Shown here: one piece after another, positions 35,591 through 48,565 of the stretch | Numbering within the stretch: position 1 is the stretch's first letter | Layout: every line of letters starts with the position of its first letter | NCBI GenBank assembly: GCA_031216445.1 | Contig: CM062219.1 | Span: 7,082,501 to 7,146,500 of the forward strand | DNA: 64,000 bases | Direction: 5' to 3' | Origin: Lateolabrax maculatus | Lineage: Eukaryota > Chordata > Actinopteri > Acropomatiformes > Lateolabracidae | Translations under genes and position numbers: made by a program | Notes under the pieces: generated by a model | What the model saw: only the letters and a program-made list of their open reading frames with translations | What the model was told of the DNA's origin: nothing | Database searches by the model: none

Positions 35591-37394
35591 CCAATGAACT
35601 TTACACATAACTTTATTGTACCAATTTATACGAATACCATGTAAATAAAAAGCAAAACATGGAAGCAGTCAAGAGGAAGAACACAAAGTACAGTAAAGTT
35701 TACAAAAGACTCAGTATCTGGCTTATTTGCTAAGAAAGTTGGCAACAATATTGATGATATATTGTTGATAATATAGTATTAATACCGGCAGGACACAAAC
35801 TGTGCATTAATATTTATATTTCTAGTATAAACTGTAAATAGCAATTCTGTCAGCTTATTCTGAAAAACTACACTGTTGCCAGAAATGATAACATTTGTCT
35901 CAGATATGGCAGAAATAGGAGTGTTAAATAAACATCTTCAAATTTATAACATGAATAACATGAAATTCTCAATTTAGGACAAAAATATACTCAAACTTCA
36001 CATCTATTCTAGGAAAATAGTGCACAGCAATGGATTAGATAGTGTAGTAAACGATGATACCAAAGATACATCTATCTTATTATACAAAATGTCCATATAT
36101 TAAAATATAACGTAACCATCTGTAGAGACAAACCTCAGCTGAATCTTATACACATCTGAAAGCATTCTGATTAGGATTTCTGACAGTCCAGCTATCGTCA
36201 AACACAAATCTTTAATTTGAAAATCTGTCCCTGCCAGTTTGAACCGATCACTATACAATAATGTAAAGCTGAAAAAGAACTGGAGAGGTGCATCGTATTG
36301 CTCTGATCAGTCCTTGACTCTCAGGTACATAGTCATCAAACATTTCTGAGGTCGAGGTAAAGGGGGCGACTCAGGATTCAGCAGGCGGTTGAACCACATT
36401 TGCATCTACAGCTTCCGACAACGGCTGACCAGTTTTTTTTTTTTTTTTTTTTTTTTGTGTGTTTGGCACTTGCAGCAGTTAAAATCCTCGGACCTGTCAC
36501 CTCCTCACCAGTGACTGATTTGTCCCGATGAGCCTTAAATGATTGTTCAAACACAATTACAGGCAAATCCCTAAAAGCTAGAGCTGCTGGGATATGATCC
36601 AGCTTACTGCAGTTAAACTGCTGATGGAATATTTCTGATAAGCACCTTTAAAAAGTCTAACTGCTCTGACAGATGCTTTCACTTAACCTGGCATAAGATC
36701 ACAGGGATCTTGGAAATGTATTTGACATCTTCACATCGTATTTCAGATTGACTGATGAAAATGTTAGTGTTTTAACTGCACACGCAGCACTGCAAACAAT
36801 GTGTTGAATCCAGTATGATCACATCTCCCTGGATAATAAAAAAAAAACAACTACAGAGCCAAAGAGTAAACTAGTCTTAAAGAAGAGACCTCTGAAATGC
36901 ATTCATACTGACCCACAATACAGTCCGCGTTCATAATGTGCAGTTATTAATTCTGAACCCACACTAACCTCTCATTCTCAAGACATTAGTATTAGATACA
37001 AGGCTCAGCTACTAACTTCCCTTTAATAAAAAGTCAAAAGTATGGCAAGGCAGTCAACATACAGTACAAAATATAACATCACTGATTGCAAATAACACCA
37101 GCAGGAGTCAGGAAGAATGTCTTGAATGTGTCATTTTGTCAGAGAAGACTTCAGATTTGTCAGATTGCGTTTCAAGTCAGTAAAATCTCCCTAATTTTCC
37201 TTGATCACTGTGTGCAAAGTGAACATCAGCCTTAAACAGTTTTAGGCTGGTGTTCAGACAGTGGCGACAGTAACAAAGTTGCTGGGCGAAATCACTCCGT
37301 CACTGTCTGTGTGCTTTGTGTTGTGTGCTTGTGCAGTGATCAGATCTGATGGCGACCTGGCAGTCAGTCACCTGGTTATAAGTAGGTTGGCGGG
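35591..37394 (-). other. KLHL8: KLHL8 3' untranslated region
   Basis: The region follows the KLHL8 stop on the minus strand. TTTATT at 35612-35617 (AATAAA on the minus strand) is a plausible poly(A) signal, giving a 3'UTR of about 1.8 kb. It contains a T run on the plus strand at 36433-36456. No other gene was seen here. Confidence 0.5.
36433..36456 (+). repeat. Poly(T)/(A) tract
   Basis: An uninterrupted run of about 24 T, or A on the minus strand, within the presumed KLHL8 3'UTR. Confidence 0.9.
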
Positions 37395-37547
37395 TCACAT
37401 GCAGTTGGCCACGTTGCTGGAGCCCTGGCCGACGTCCCTGATCTGGCTGACGTGAGACGAACAGACGGCCACCCCGGCGCCAGCGCGGCAGTGAGACACT
37501 GAACCCACCAGCTCCCATCTGAACAGCAAACAGATACATATCAAAAC

Positions 37548-37596
<49 letters not shown>

Positions 37597-40500
37597 GATA
37601 TAGTAACAGTCCTAAACAGTTCAGCAGTATTTTTTAACTATGTCTGTAAATGTAGAATTCAAATTATTTCAATTACAGCAATGTAATTATTCAAGAATAT
37701 AAAATGTTTTATCCAGTTTAGTGCAGTGTGCATATTGACGGGGTTCTGTTATTTGTTTGTATTTTCTGTTTTTGTTTCTTGTGCGTGTGTTTTCTTATAT
37801 TTCATGAATTGGTCTCCCTCAGTCACAGTATTATTTAACAAGAACCGAAAGCAAGGTTGTTCATCTCAGCTCTTAAATTATTGGCAAAATACAGAGACCC
37901 CAAAGTCTCTGTCCTCAAAAAGGCAGATAAAATTTAACAATGACGCACAAATGTATTCCATAACTACGTTAAGCCATTACAAATGGTTTTAAGATTGCAT
38001 GTATGTAAACAAATAGAAGGAAGTATGGTTTTATTCCAGAAGCAATTAAAGTTGTAAACAGTCACAGTACATGAAACGGTCCTTTTCCTTGTGTATGGAT
38101 TCATAAATGTACGTGCGGTTTGTTTTTACATAAGGTGCCTTTGTGGTGTTCGATATTGTTGGCCAGCTACTGTTTGGCCGTTGCCAAATTACATTATTAT
38201 ATCTTGGATTTTTAAATTGTTCTTATGTATGTGAATTAATTCTTTGTGTGAATCTTGCTTGCAGGGGTTGGGGGGTTCTCTCTACAGACGGTTCCTACGA
38301 TGAAATGGGCCGTTAAATCATCCCAAATTCCACCTTGATACTTCAGAAACACATCACATCTCATCACACAGTCCTCACCTGTTCATTCGAGGCTCGAAAG
38401 CCTCCACTGTGTTCAGGTAGATGTTCCCATTGTGACCCCCGACTGCGAACACTCTTCCCATTACAGTGGCTACCCCGACTCCCCCACGCGGCGTGGTCAG
38501 CTCAGACACGTACTCCCAGCGGTGCATTCGTGGGTCAAAGCGCTCTACAGAGCTCAGGGGTGAATTATCATCAAAACCACCTTTAGGAAGGACAAGAGAG
38601 ACGATTACTAAAAATCATCAGAAATTAGGAACATAAGGAATGTACCCATACAAAGCCACAGCTATTGACTAGGCAAAATGCCACAACAGAAGTTTTAATG
38701 AACCTCGAATGACACTTCAAATTCAAGTGCGACAATAAACATCTCATCCTTACACTCTGTAAATCAGTAACCAGATAGCTTTAAAAACCATGAACTTTTA
38801 TCTTTCCTGATTCACACATTTGTGTTTAAAATTGTAGGGTGTGTATGTAGGACCCATGTGACCTGGGTGAATCAACACACGTTAGAGGAAGAAACACTGG
38901 TAAAATAATAACAAACGGTGTCAGTTGATGTCATTGTAGTACAAGCAAATGTGTAAAAATACATATTGGTACTACTGTATTTGGTTTCAAACAACAATAT
39001 CTGGCTATCCAGGTGATCAGATCTGAAGATATGAATATTACGGGTGTTTGAAATCAACCTTTGTTTATTTATTCCTCTCACCCACTACATAGAGACAGCC
39101 ATTGAGTTTGCTGACTCCATTTCCAGCCCGTCGCTGGCCCATCTCGCTGACCTCCACCCACTTGTTGAGGTGTGGGTTAAACCGCTCCACACTGGACAGT
39201 GACGCCACGCCATCGTTGCCTCCCACTGCGTACACAAAACTCTGACAGGGAGAGGGTATAAAGCTTAGTCCGGAGTAGATATCATATGTCAGTCACAACT
39301 GATTGGCTTTCGTCTACAGACTTACCCCAAGTGCCACGGATCCCACTCCTCCTCTGGGTGTGTTCATCGGAGCCACAGCGCTCCAGCAGTCACTTTCGAT
39401 GTCGTAGCGCTCCACATCGTTGAAGCAGGAGTTGTCATCCAGACCTCCAATGGCATAGATAGGACCACCAAGAGCTGCCAGGGCAATACCCCTCCTGATA
39501 AACACATACATCCTTGCTCAGAGCAGCATTTCTGCTATTTAGCCGATAAGTAACTAAGTATATTAAATACATACATTGGATAGTAAATGGTAAACTGGAA
39601 GAAATGCATGTTAAGGGATCAATCTGTCCTGTTCCTGAGCATTTTATAAAATCAACAGGAAATAATAAAATCTGGGATCAACAGAGGTTTAAACTCTAAA
39701 ACTTGCAGCTGTCAGAGTGTAAAGAACAGTAACATGCTTTCTGTATAATCATTACATTCCAGGATTTAAATTATTTGGTCCAGTTCAGTGGATTTAGCTC
39801 CCCAGATAATCCTAGTGGCTCTGGCAAATATTAGTGAGCTCCACTGCTACTCTACATTATGTATTTTTCAACAGCAACAGTGGAAGTAGCAGTCATATAG
39901 TGCTGGTTTTAGCCTGTTGTGACAATGTTGTTCCAAATGGGAAATCACGTAAGAAGCTCAAGGTTGTAAAATGTTGTCTTTTCAGTATTACTGTCACCCA
40001 GCAAGCTTTGTTGTTCTCATCCACACTACAACCCAGGACTAGCATTTCAAAGCATTCTTGTCTGCACAGCGTTTTTTTTAAATCAACATTTTTGTGTGTG
40101 AAAAGCACAGGCTTAGGAAGGCCAACATGAAGCGGAAAAGTAGCATGTTTTAATTCAGCCACCAGGGTCTTATAACAAACTCTCCCAGAATGTAACCCAA
40201 AGAACAAAGTCCCATTCACATTCAGTATATTGTAGTGTTTGTGTACCTCTTGGTGTTCATGGAGGCTTTCATCATCCACTTGTTGGTGAGGGGGTCAAAC
40301 ATCTCCATGTTGCCTAAGTGTTCGTTACCATCATGGCCGCCAACAGCATAAACCTTGCCTAAGAAAACAAACATTAAACAGATATGAGTCTTCATGATCA
40401 TGTGACTTGACCAGTGATTACAAATCATCCGTGGTTCTTTATACTGGAATAATATTTTACAAATATATATACAGCATGCTGCAATACTGTATATCTTCAT

Positions 40501-43262
40501 ATATATAGATATACTGTATATCAATAATGTATACTGTATTCACTTTGAAGTGAATCTATAATCTGAATATTTCCTTTTCTCATCAAAAGTCAAATATTAG
40601 GGCATTGTATTTGCCAAAAATCCATTAGCTTCATGAATTTGGATTTATTGCAGGACTGTTGAATTAGACTGCGTTAGTTTAGCTAAGTGTACCTAATAAA
40701 CTGGCAAATGAGTTTATAATATACGTGTGTCATAATGTTTCCCTTTGATCTTCAATTTCTACAACCAACTGTTCATCTTTCAATACCACGTCTTTTACTT
40801 TCTGTAGTGTTATCACATGTATATATACACACAAACACACACACACACACATCGTTAACCATGCTTACCTCCTACAGATATTACACCCACGTGGCGCCGT
40901 CTGCTGTTCATTTCTGGGCCAAAGAACCAGCTGTTCTTAGTGATGGAGTAGCACTCGATGCTGCGAAATGGGTCACCAGAACCCCCCCGGCCACCCACAC
41001 AGAACAAAACCCCTGAAGAAGCAGTAGAAAGGAACAAAACGTTGGCACAGTGAGAGAGCACACATTATACTTTGTGTCCACAGAACCAGAAAAAACACAT
41101 TTTAAGAAAGTGAATGTTGTGAAGATGAGACTGAGCCTGTTACAACACATGAACACCCAGAGAGGAATTTGGTTTCATGACTGTAGCTGTTTATCTTTTT
41201 TAGATGATAAGAAATAGTGCTAAATATTACTACAGGTGCCATAAAATCAGTGGTTATATGTTCAGAGCCAAACAACACCATATAAGTACTACCTGCAGTG
41301 TGTTTCCGGGGAACGGTACGGACTGAATACTCAAAGTCCAGCACCACCTTGTTGCTGAGGTGCAGGTGGTAGTTTCTGGCTTCGTCCATCAGGTCGCGAC
41401 AACTCAGGTTGCCTTTGATCATCTCGTCCTTAGCTACTGTTCCAGTCAGAAACTCCACAGGGAGCAGGGGAAGGCGCACCTGAAGGAGAGAAAAGCGTGT
41501 ACATTGTACTGTGGTTGTAAAAATGATAACATAAAGCTGTGAACATATATATAACACTAACTTCACACATTTCATAGTTATGTAGCTACCGTCAGGTAAT
41601 CAGTAAAATAGGTCAAACTCTAACTCTGGAAGAACAAATAGAGAGGCACTTCCAAAAATAAATACAAAACTTTTAGAGTAAATTCGAGAAGATGCAACAT
41701 TAATTTACATTAGCTCAACCAAACTGTACCCTTCTGATTGAAGCTATGCACTCTCTAACCTGAGACATGATCTGGTCCAGCCAGGCTTCGTGGTGCTGTG
41801 GGTTTGCTTTCAGCCACTTCACAGCTGCATTGTACACCTGTGTCTCTGAGTGGATATTGAGCTCACTGGAGGACAATAATGTGCGCAAGTGCTGGGGAGA
41901 CACACATGTAAAGTCCTCACACTCCACTACCTCAGTGAAGTGTTCGCAGGCGTAGCGGTCGGCCATGTCCATCAGGTCCACGCGATTGTGACTCTCAGCA
42001 AAGGTACGAACTGCCAGGCAGTTGGTGGGGTGAAAGTGGGCCTTCATGTACTCACAGCAGGCTCTCGCCACCAACTCCACCTAATAGATTAAGGCAGAAA
42101 CCAAGCAATTTCCAGACAATAGAATTCTGTTCTGTGTACAAATTGTCTTAACATTTTGAATTGCTAAATGAGGGTTTGAGCATCACTACATTTAACCTTT
42201 TATCAAAAATACAGAACCTGCCTACATTGTTTGTTGATTGCTTGTATTTGTGTTTCTTTACCTGAAGGATGCAGGCAGCATAAAGCAGTGGCTGGACATT
42301 GTCCACAGTTAATGTGAGCTTGGAGGAGTAGGCAAAATGCACCAGGTCCTGGATGGCATCACCATCAAAGTCCTTGATCTCTATCAGCTCCTGCTTAGCC
42401 TCGGACATCTCTGACAGGAACATGGCCCTGAGGGAAGAAGTAGAAACTTAGACAAGAACAAGCTGAAATATCTTTGACAAAACTTTGTGTTCTGCAAAAA
42501 CATAGAAAAATATATTTTGTTCCAAAGTCTTCAAGGGGTTACGCTACTGGTGGTTATTAATTAGGTATGGAGGCCCATAGAGCACATAAACTTTCCTCTC
42601 AACTCACAGTGTGTTTATACTTAACTTCACAGTTTCTATTATCTGCCTGTGCTGTACTAAAATGGATATTATAGGCCTATTTGAAAAAAAATAAAAACGT
42701 AAAAGTGGAACATAGGCCTACCTGAAGTAAGGGATCACACAAGCCAGCACTAGCTTGTGGCATGGTATCAACCTACTGCCAACCTGCAAAATGAGACGAA
42801 CACAAAACAAATGTTTAAAAAACAGGCAACAAGACACACCCTGTATACAGTATCAATAAGCTCACTGCTTATTAATTTCCACAGTATGACTGTATGACAA
42901 ATCAACCAGGCTCAATTTAAATTTAGATGAATTAGACTCACATCAATAAAATATTCTTTATGAAATTACAACCTTTAACCTGACACTACCTAACACATAA
43001 ACAAAGATCAGTTGAGACATAAACATACGACAAACAAATCCCGATCTTTACTTGAGTGACCTACCTTCAGTGTGACATCACAGAGCTCTCCCACTTCATA
43101 GAAATGCCTGAGGGAGTTATGGAAGTCCTTCCAAGCCTCATTAGCCTCAAAGACAAAGGACCCATCTGGCTCACAGTCTGCTTTCGATGCCCGGTTTCCA
43201 GGCCGCTTCTCCTTGGATTTCTGCTGCTTGGCATGGTCTGGCACCACATCCCCTGGTGCCAT
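37395..43262 (-). CDS. KLHL8: KLHL8, BTB-BACK-Kelch protein
   Basis: KLHL8 is a substrate adaptor for CUL3 ubiquitin ligase. Eleven coding exons: 43065-43262, 42722-42783, 42262-42427, 41760-42080, 41293-41479, 40869-41012, 40247-40358, 39326-39494, 39082-39241, 38379-38580, 37395-37518. The start MAPGDVVPDH follows a splice acceptor, so the first exon is non-coding. BTB: FEANEAWKDFHNSLRHFYEV to LLYAACILQ. BACK: VELVARACCEYM to the exon at 41293. Six Kelch repeats follow (GVLFCVGGRGGSG, KVYAVGGHDGNEHLG, PIYAIGGLDDNSCFNDVERY, FVYAVGGNDG, LYVVGGFDDN, VFAVGGHNGN). The protein ends SSNVANCM. Identity to the human protein is high from end to end and nothing appears broken. Confidence 0.97.
37548..37597 (+). 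repeat. (ATA)n / (TAA)n microsatellite
   Basis: About 16 trinucleotide units lying just upstream (minus-strand sense) of the last KLHL8 exon acceptor at 37519-37520. Confidence 0.95.
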
Positions 43263-46030
43263 AGCTGGCTACAGGAAATAACACCTATAAGAGAGATGAG
43301 ACAGTTTGACATCTGACAGAAAGAATCGCTTACAGAATGCATCTTGAACCCTGTCCAGACAGTGGCAGGAAGGAGTAGCTGATTTGATAACAGATACAAA
43401 AATAGTATAACCATAATCATCATTCTCCACACTGAAAAATTATGGTATCATATGGTAGAAATTTCATGCTCATTCTATTGAGTTCAATGTTTTTTAGAGA
43501 TAATGTTCAAAACAAAACATAAAGCTAAACATTGGTGGTAGATTAATGGATAGAAACGACAAAAAATGAATCAGAAACAATTGAGATATTTGATTCATTA
43601 TTAGTCTTAGAGTTTTAGAGCAAAAATGACATTCATTCTGGTTCCACTTACTTATTTTCGCACTTTTATATAATTGTTAATTTGATATTGTTGGGTTTTG
43701 GACAGCTGGTCACAAAAACAAGATGTCCTCAATTTTGGGAACCTGCGTTTGGCAGTTCTCACTATTTTCTAACATTTTAAAGTCTAAACAAATAACAGAT
43801 GAATTGAAGAAAGATAGATGACCCAATGCAATGATATGGAAAGTCTGTAAATACAGTAAATAATACAATAACCAACCATTGCTAGCAGTAAAAAAGCAGG
43901 TCAAATTTCCACTGCCACCGACTGCATCATGAAAGAATAACTTACAGTATGAAATAGAAACTGCAACTGCAAATAACATTCTACAGGTTTAAAGGAAGAA
44001 ATAAGGGAAATCAGTGGTGGGGGACACTGCCGGCCACCTGGGCAAGTTCGGTCAGTATTCCTCCCCCTTTCAGTGTCACTTCCCCTTTCCTGATTCACCA
44101 GAGACTGGAGCCAAATATGAAACAAAAAAAAACAAAAAAAAAAACAGGACAAGCAGATTCCTCCAAGCTAACATGACACATCACGTAGAAAATACTGTGC
44201 AATCAAACCCATAAAAATTCCTACCGATTGATGAATCTGATGAAAAATCTCCACGGTCGAAATGTCAAAGAGAAACTGAGAGCAGACAGCCGGAGGCCAA
44301 AGCTCCACCCACACCTTACAGATGCTGCACTGTCTCTCCTTTAAGCTACGTCTCTGGCACTGAATAGACTCAGTGTATCGCCCCCTCATCACTAGTCCTC
44401 TCAGCTATAAGAGCAGAAACATCAAGTCCCATCATATGCACTAGTGATCAAAGGCTCTCTCCATTTCTGGAGCATTTTCTTTCTTCTCTGCAGGATCGTG
44501 GCTAGGCTTCATCTTTGAGCGATTTGGTTTCTCAACATATGTAGGGCCATCGTAACATCCACTCAATTCACAGACATATTCAGGATAAGTTGGAGCACTT
44601 TCATGCCCTTAAGATGAAAACATCACTTTGTATTATTTATGAGGAGTGAAATAGTCAATAATTTAACAACCGAGATGTATCGCACAACTGCTCCACTCCA
44701 GTACAAACTGAAAAACAATATGTGCCATCAGCAACCTCTTTTTAAAATTCATACATATTTTTTACTGTGCATCTGCATCCCTGTGTTTCACTCACAAAAA
44801 AAAGGGACTCCCACTGAGCAACCAGCATAACACAGTTACAAAGGTACACAGAGGACGGATGTGCTCTCATGAGAACCTACTATTGTCATATCAAATTACT
44901 TCACCCACTCATCTACAAACACACCGCGACTACACTCGCAGGGATCTTTGATCTGAGTACTGTGAGAGTAGAGTCATTACCCTACTAATGAGCTCGCTTC
45001 CTGCACGCTGAATTACTATATTTCCCTCATCACTTTTTAAGAGATTGAGGGTGAGGCCGCTTGTGGACAAGAGTGACAAATGTCAAGGAGACTTTTGGTT
45101 ATGCACTCAGCAGGAAGGATTTCACATTTAATTCACCTTTTGAACCAGCATGTATTGTGTACCTTCTGAATACAAGTCACTTTACTATTTTATCCTTCCT
45201 AAACTATCAGAGCCCTTGTTAACCAAATCACATAAGCAGCTCACCAAGTTGATTTGCACCAATCTGTAGATACTGCTTGTGGTCTGAAAGCTGAGTATCT
45301 TGCACAAGTCTAAACTTTAATCCTGACTAACCCTCCCTGTCCTTCCATGCACCAAACATTGAATATACCTTTGCATAAAAGTGCGCAGGCTACTTTTACT
45401 TGCAAATTTCCAAAAATATACTATAAGGTGTGTGTAACAGAGAGGCTTTAACAGCTTCTCCTGGTTAACAGAACAGCAAGAGAAGAAAGAATGCAAATAT
45501 CAAAGATAATATAGCAGCTTTACTGCAAATATCACACCTAACGTTAGCTGTTTAATGTGCATGCCGATACTTTTTGGGTACAATACCAAAACATATATGT
45601 TTGTTTCTAAATAACTGTTGACAAAAGCTGAAATAAAGTCTGCAACATCGACCTCACGTCAACAGTTTGTGATCAGGGGGTTAACGGTGGGTTTTTTTTT
45701 TTGTTTTTTTGTTTAACCGGTGTTGTTAATATTAACCCACACAACAGTTGTTTTTCTCCCTGAAACCGGACAAATTAAACGACACGACACTTGCGGACAA
45801 GAAGAAGCAGTTTAACGCGACGACAACAGTTACGAGACTAACGTTAACAGTTAGCTCGGCGGCTAGCGGCGGCTCGGTGCGGGAGCTGCTGTTCGCCGCC
45901 GAGGGGCGAAAACGGGGATTTAGCGACAATACTAAACCCAGAACAGTACACATTACTATGAGACACAGGATAACCGTGGCGTTAGGTCAGAAATATTTCA
46001 TTTAGATACCTCATGTCGCAGCGAGAATTA
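43263..46030 (-). promoter_or_regulatory. KLHL8: KLHL8 5'UTR intron and CpG-rich promoter
   Basis: Upstream of the coding start lies a splice acceptor (TTTCCTGTAG at about 43269-43278), so 5'UTR exons lie further right. The sequence at 45840-45930 is strikingly CpG-rich (CGGCGGCTAGCGGCGGCTCG and CGCCGAGGGGCGAAAACGG) in an AT-rich setting and is the likely promoter. A donor-like CATCAATCG/GTAGGA on the minus strand near 44224-44240 may end a non-coding exon. Other positions in this 2.7 kb look like intron. Confidence 0.5.
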
Positions 46031-46827
46031 AAATGCCGGCTTCTTTGAGCGGAATGTTTGGCATTAGCACGTTTGTGATCCCAGGTGCTTCATGGGTAAT
46101 GTAGTTTTAAAGCGTTACTGAAACCACAGATCAATGCACAGAATATAATGAGCATCAGAAACTAGCAGCCAGTTTTAAAGTTGTTTAAGTTTCTGAGGCC
46201 GATCAGCTTCTGGTCAAAAGTTCAAAACAAGGCACTAAACTAGACAGTAACGTGCAAAGAAAGGAGCTGTTTGACTGTAATTACAATTGTTATATAACTA
46301 TATTGGCCAATTAAATCTTTTCTAAAATTATACATTAACACCACCTTCAAATCCTGATTGAGTTCTGTTTACTGTGTATCAGTGCAGCGTCTGCATATTT
46401 CTGCGTATACCTTGCAAACACCAAGCTAAAATGTTTGAAAACTAGTCTTTAATGTGGACCGATTATATAACCATACATGTGCATGAAAACCCCAACATAA
46501 ACACAAAATACTATCTATCTATCTATCAAAATAGATATTTACAGATTATAACCAAGATTTGGCTCAAAACTCAGATAAAAAGGTGTTACTTCATCGGTTT
46601 AACTTTAGAAAGGGAAGCTAAAAGGTGTCTAAAAAAATTACCCAGATCATTATACTTTAAAATACAGATACAATCGTTTTTTTGTAATTTAAACTGTGAC
46701 CAATGGGAGGCCATTTTTCAGCTGTAAGGAATCAGTCAGTTTCTATGGGAGGAAGTAAGAGCTGCAGACATACCAAAACAAAACAATGAGACCCATAGAG
46801 AAACTTTTACACAATTATCAAAGAATG
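46031..46827. other. Spacer between KLHL8 promoter and SDAD1 3' end
   Basis: AT-rich sequence with a short (CTAT)n run near 46511-46527. No conserved gene was recognised; a 91-codon plus-strand frame at 46452 has no recognisable domain and is treated as chance. Confidence 0.5.
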
Positions 46828-46833
46828 TTTATT
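46828..46833 (-). terminator. SDAD1: Candidate poly(A) signal of SDAD1
   Basis: TTTATT on the plus strand, AATAAA on the minus strand, about 180 bp past the SDAD1 stop codon at 47011-47013. Confidence 0.65.
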
Positions 46834-47010
46834 TTCAGAACAGTATAAATGTTGGCAATTCATGCGCTGAACATAATACACTGATAAACTGACCAGGCTT
46901 TACAGAATACTTGAAAGATGTACAATATTCTTTGTCGCAGTCAAAGATCAGGGTTGGGATGGCCATTGGATGGCCAGCACGAGGCAAATATAACATTATG
47001 TCCATGTGTC

Positions 47011-47989
47011 CTACTTGTGCTGCTTCTTCCTTTTCAGGAGTGCATCCCGTAGAGCAATCTGGATAAGAAAAAAACAAATATTTTCAGTTGAAATGCAAAG
47101 ACTGTTTCGTCTTTATATTCAATAAAAATCTATTTATCCACAGTCAAATACAGTAGCTCATTCTGACAGGTGTAACTTACCTGTTTATCTCTGAAGGAGC
47201 GTTTGCCTTTTGTTCTGACACCCTGACTGTGTCTCATCATCATGAAGTTCTTCGTCTTCCTCTTCTCCCTGTTGCTGGTGCCTGCGTGTGGGTTCAGCTT
47301 GGTCCGCTTCTTGACAAAATCCTTCCGGTCCGTCCGTCCCGCCTAGAAAATCAAACACATCGATAGAAAGTTAATCTATTTTAATGCTAAAAATGAAACT
47401 CCTTGGGTTAATGGGAATACTGTATGTCATATTGCCTTTCTGTAATTTTACAGACTTCATTTCACTGGACAAGTAACTCTAAGAATATTTCAAATCACAG
47501 TTAGCGTAAGGTTTTACCATTGCTGTTGCCAGGCGCGTTTCCTTGTCCGATTTTGGTTTCTTATGCAGTTTCTCGATATTCCTCAAAGTCAGCACCTCCC
47601 CTCTGAAAGATTCGGTTGCAAAAAAAGAAAAAAAAAAAAACATGCACAAACATCAGTCTCTTTATCAACATTCAGTGATTACACTCTCATTAAAAAGGAA
47701 TCTGAGAGTTAATGCGTTTTAGAAAAAATTATTCTGAAGGCAAATTCAACTTTGTAAATGATGCAATGCTTTAAGCTCTAGGTTAAATTTCTAACCTGCT
47801 GTCAGGCTCGTCGTCCATGTCCACGTTCGTCCTCTTCTGGCCCTTGCCCGGTGCGGCGTTGACCTCCTTGGCCATCTGGACCAGACGGATCTTCTTGAAG
47901 TCATCTTGAGTGAGGAGCCTGCTGCCGCTGACCGCCGCTGCTTTGGCTTTTCTTTCCTCAGCTGGCATACTCTGAAGCTTCTCCACCTT

Positions 47990-48036
<47 letters not shown>

Positions 48037-48520
48037 TCTTAGATTTAAACAATACAGTGAATATAATTAACCGTCAGCGGTTTAATGAGCTCTGCAATTT
48101 TATGCTCACCACTTCTCCTGCTGTGCCTTCATCAGACGAGTGGTGAACATCCACCCACTCCCCATCTTCATCATCATCACTGATGCTGGCACTCTCCCAG
48201 CCATCTGTTGTGAAATGAAAAACACGCACATTAGCCAAATATTGGTAATATATCATCTCTATACAAACACAGAGTGTTTAATGGAACTGAATTAGGTTTT
48301 ACAGATCCTATCCAATCCAAATTCTATGGTTTCAATGATACAGTAGCTGATCACCTTCATCCTCTCCCTCTTTGTTCTCCTCCTCCACCTCCAGGACTTC
48401 AGCTCCAGGGATGTAGTCTTTAGCCTCCAGCTCTCCATAGTCTTTGATCTTGGCCTCTGTTGACGCCTCTGTGGGTCTCCCCTGGACAATAAGTGGCAGG
48501 TTTTACAATTATTTACATTT

Positions 48521-48565
<45 letters not shown>

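Noticed and set aside
45748..46005. 85-codon frame in the CpG-rich region
   Set aside because: Likely chance openness of GC-rich promoter sequence; no homology recognised.
47783..48052. Frame beginning with repeated Cys-Val
   Set aside because: Its start is the translated (CA)n microsatellite; only the later part is the SDAD1 exon.
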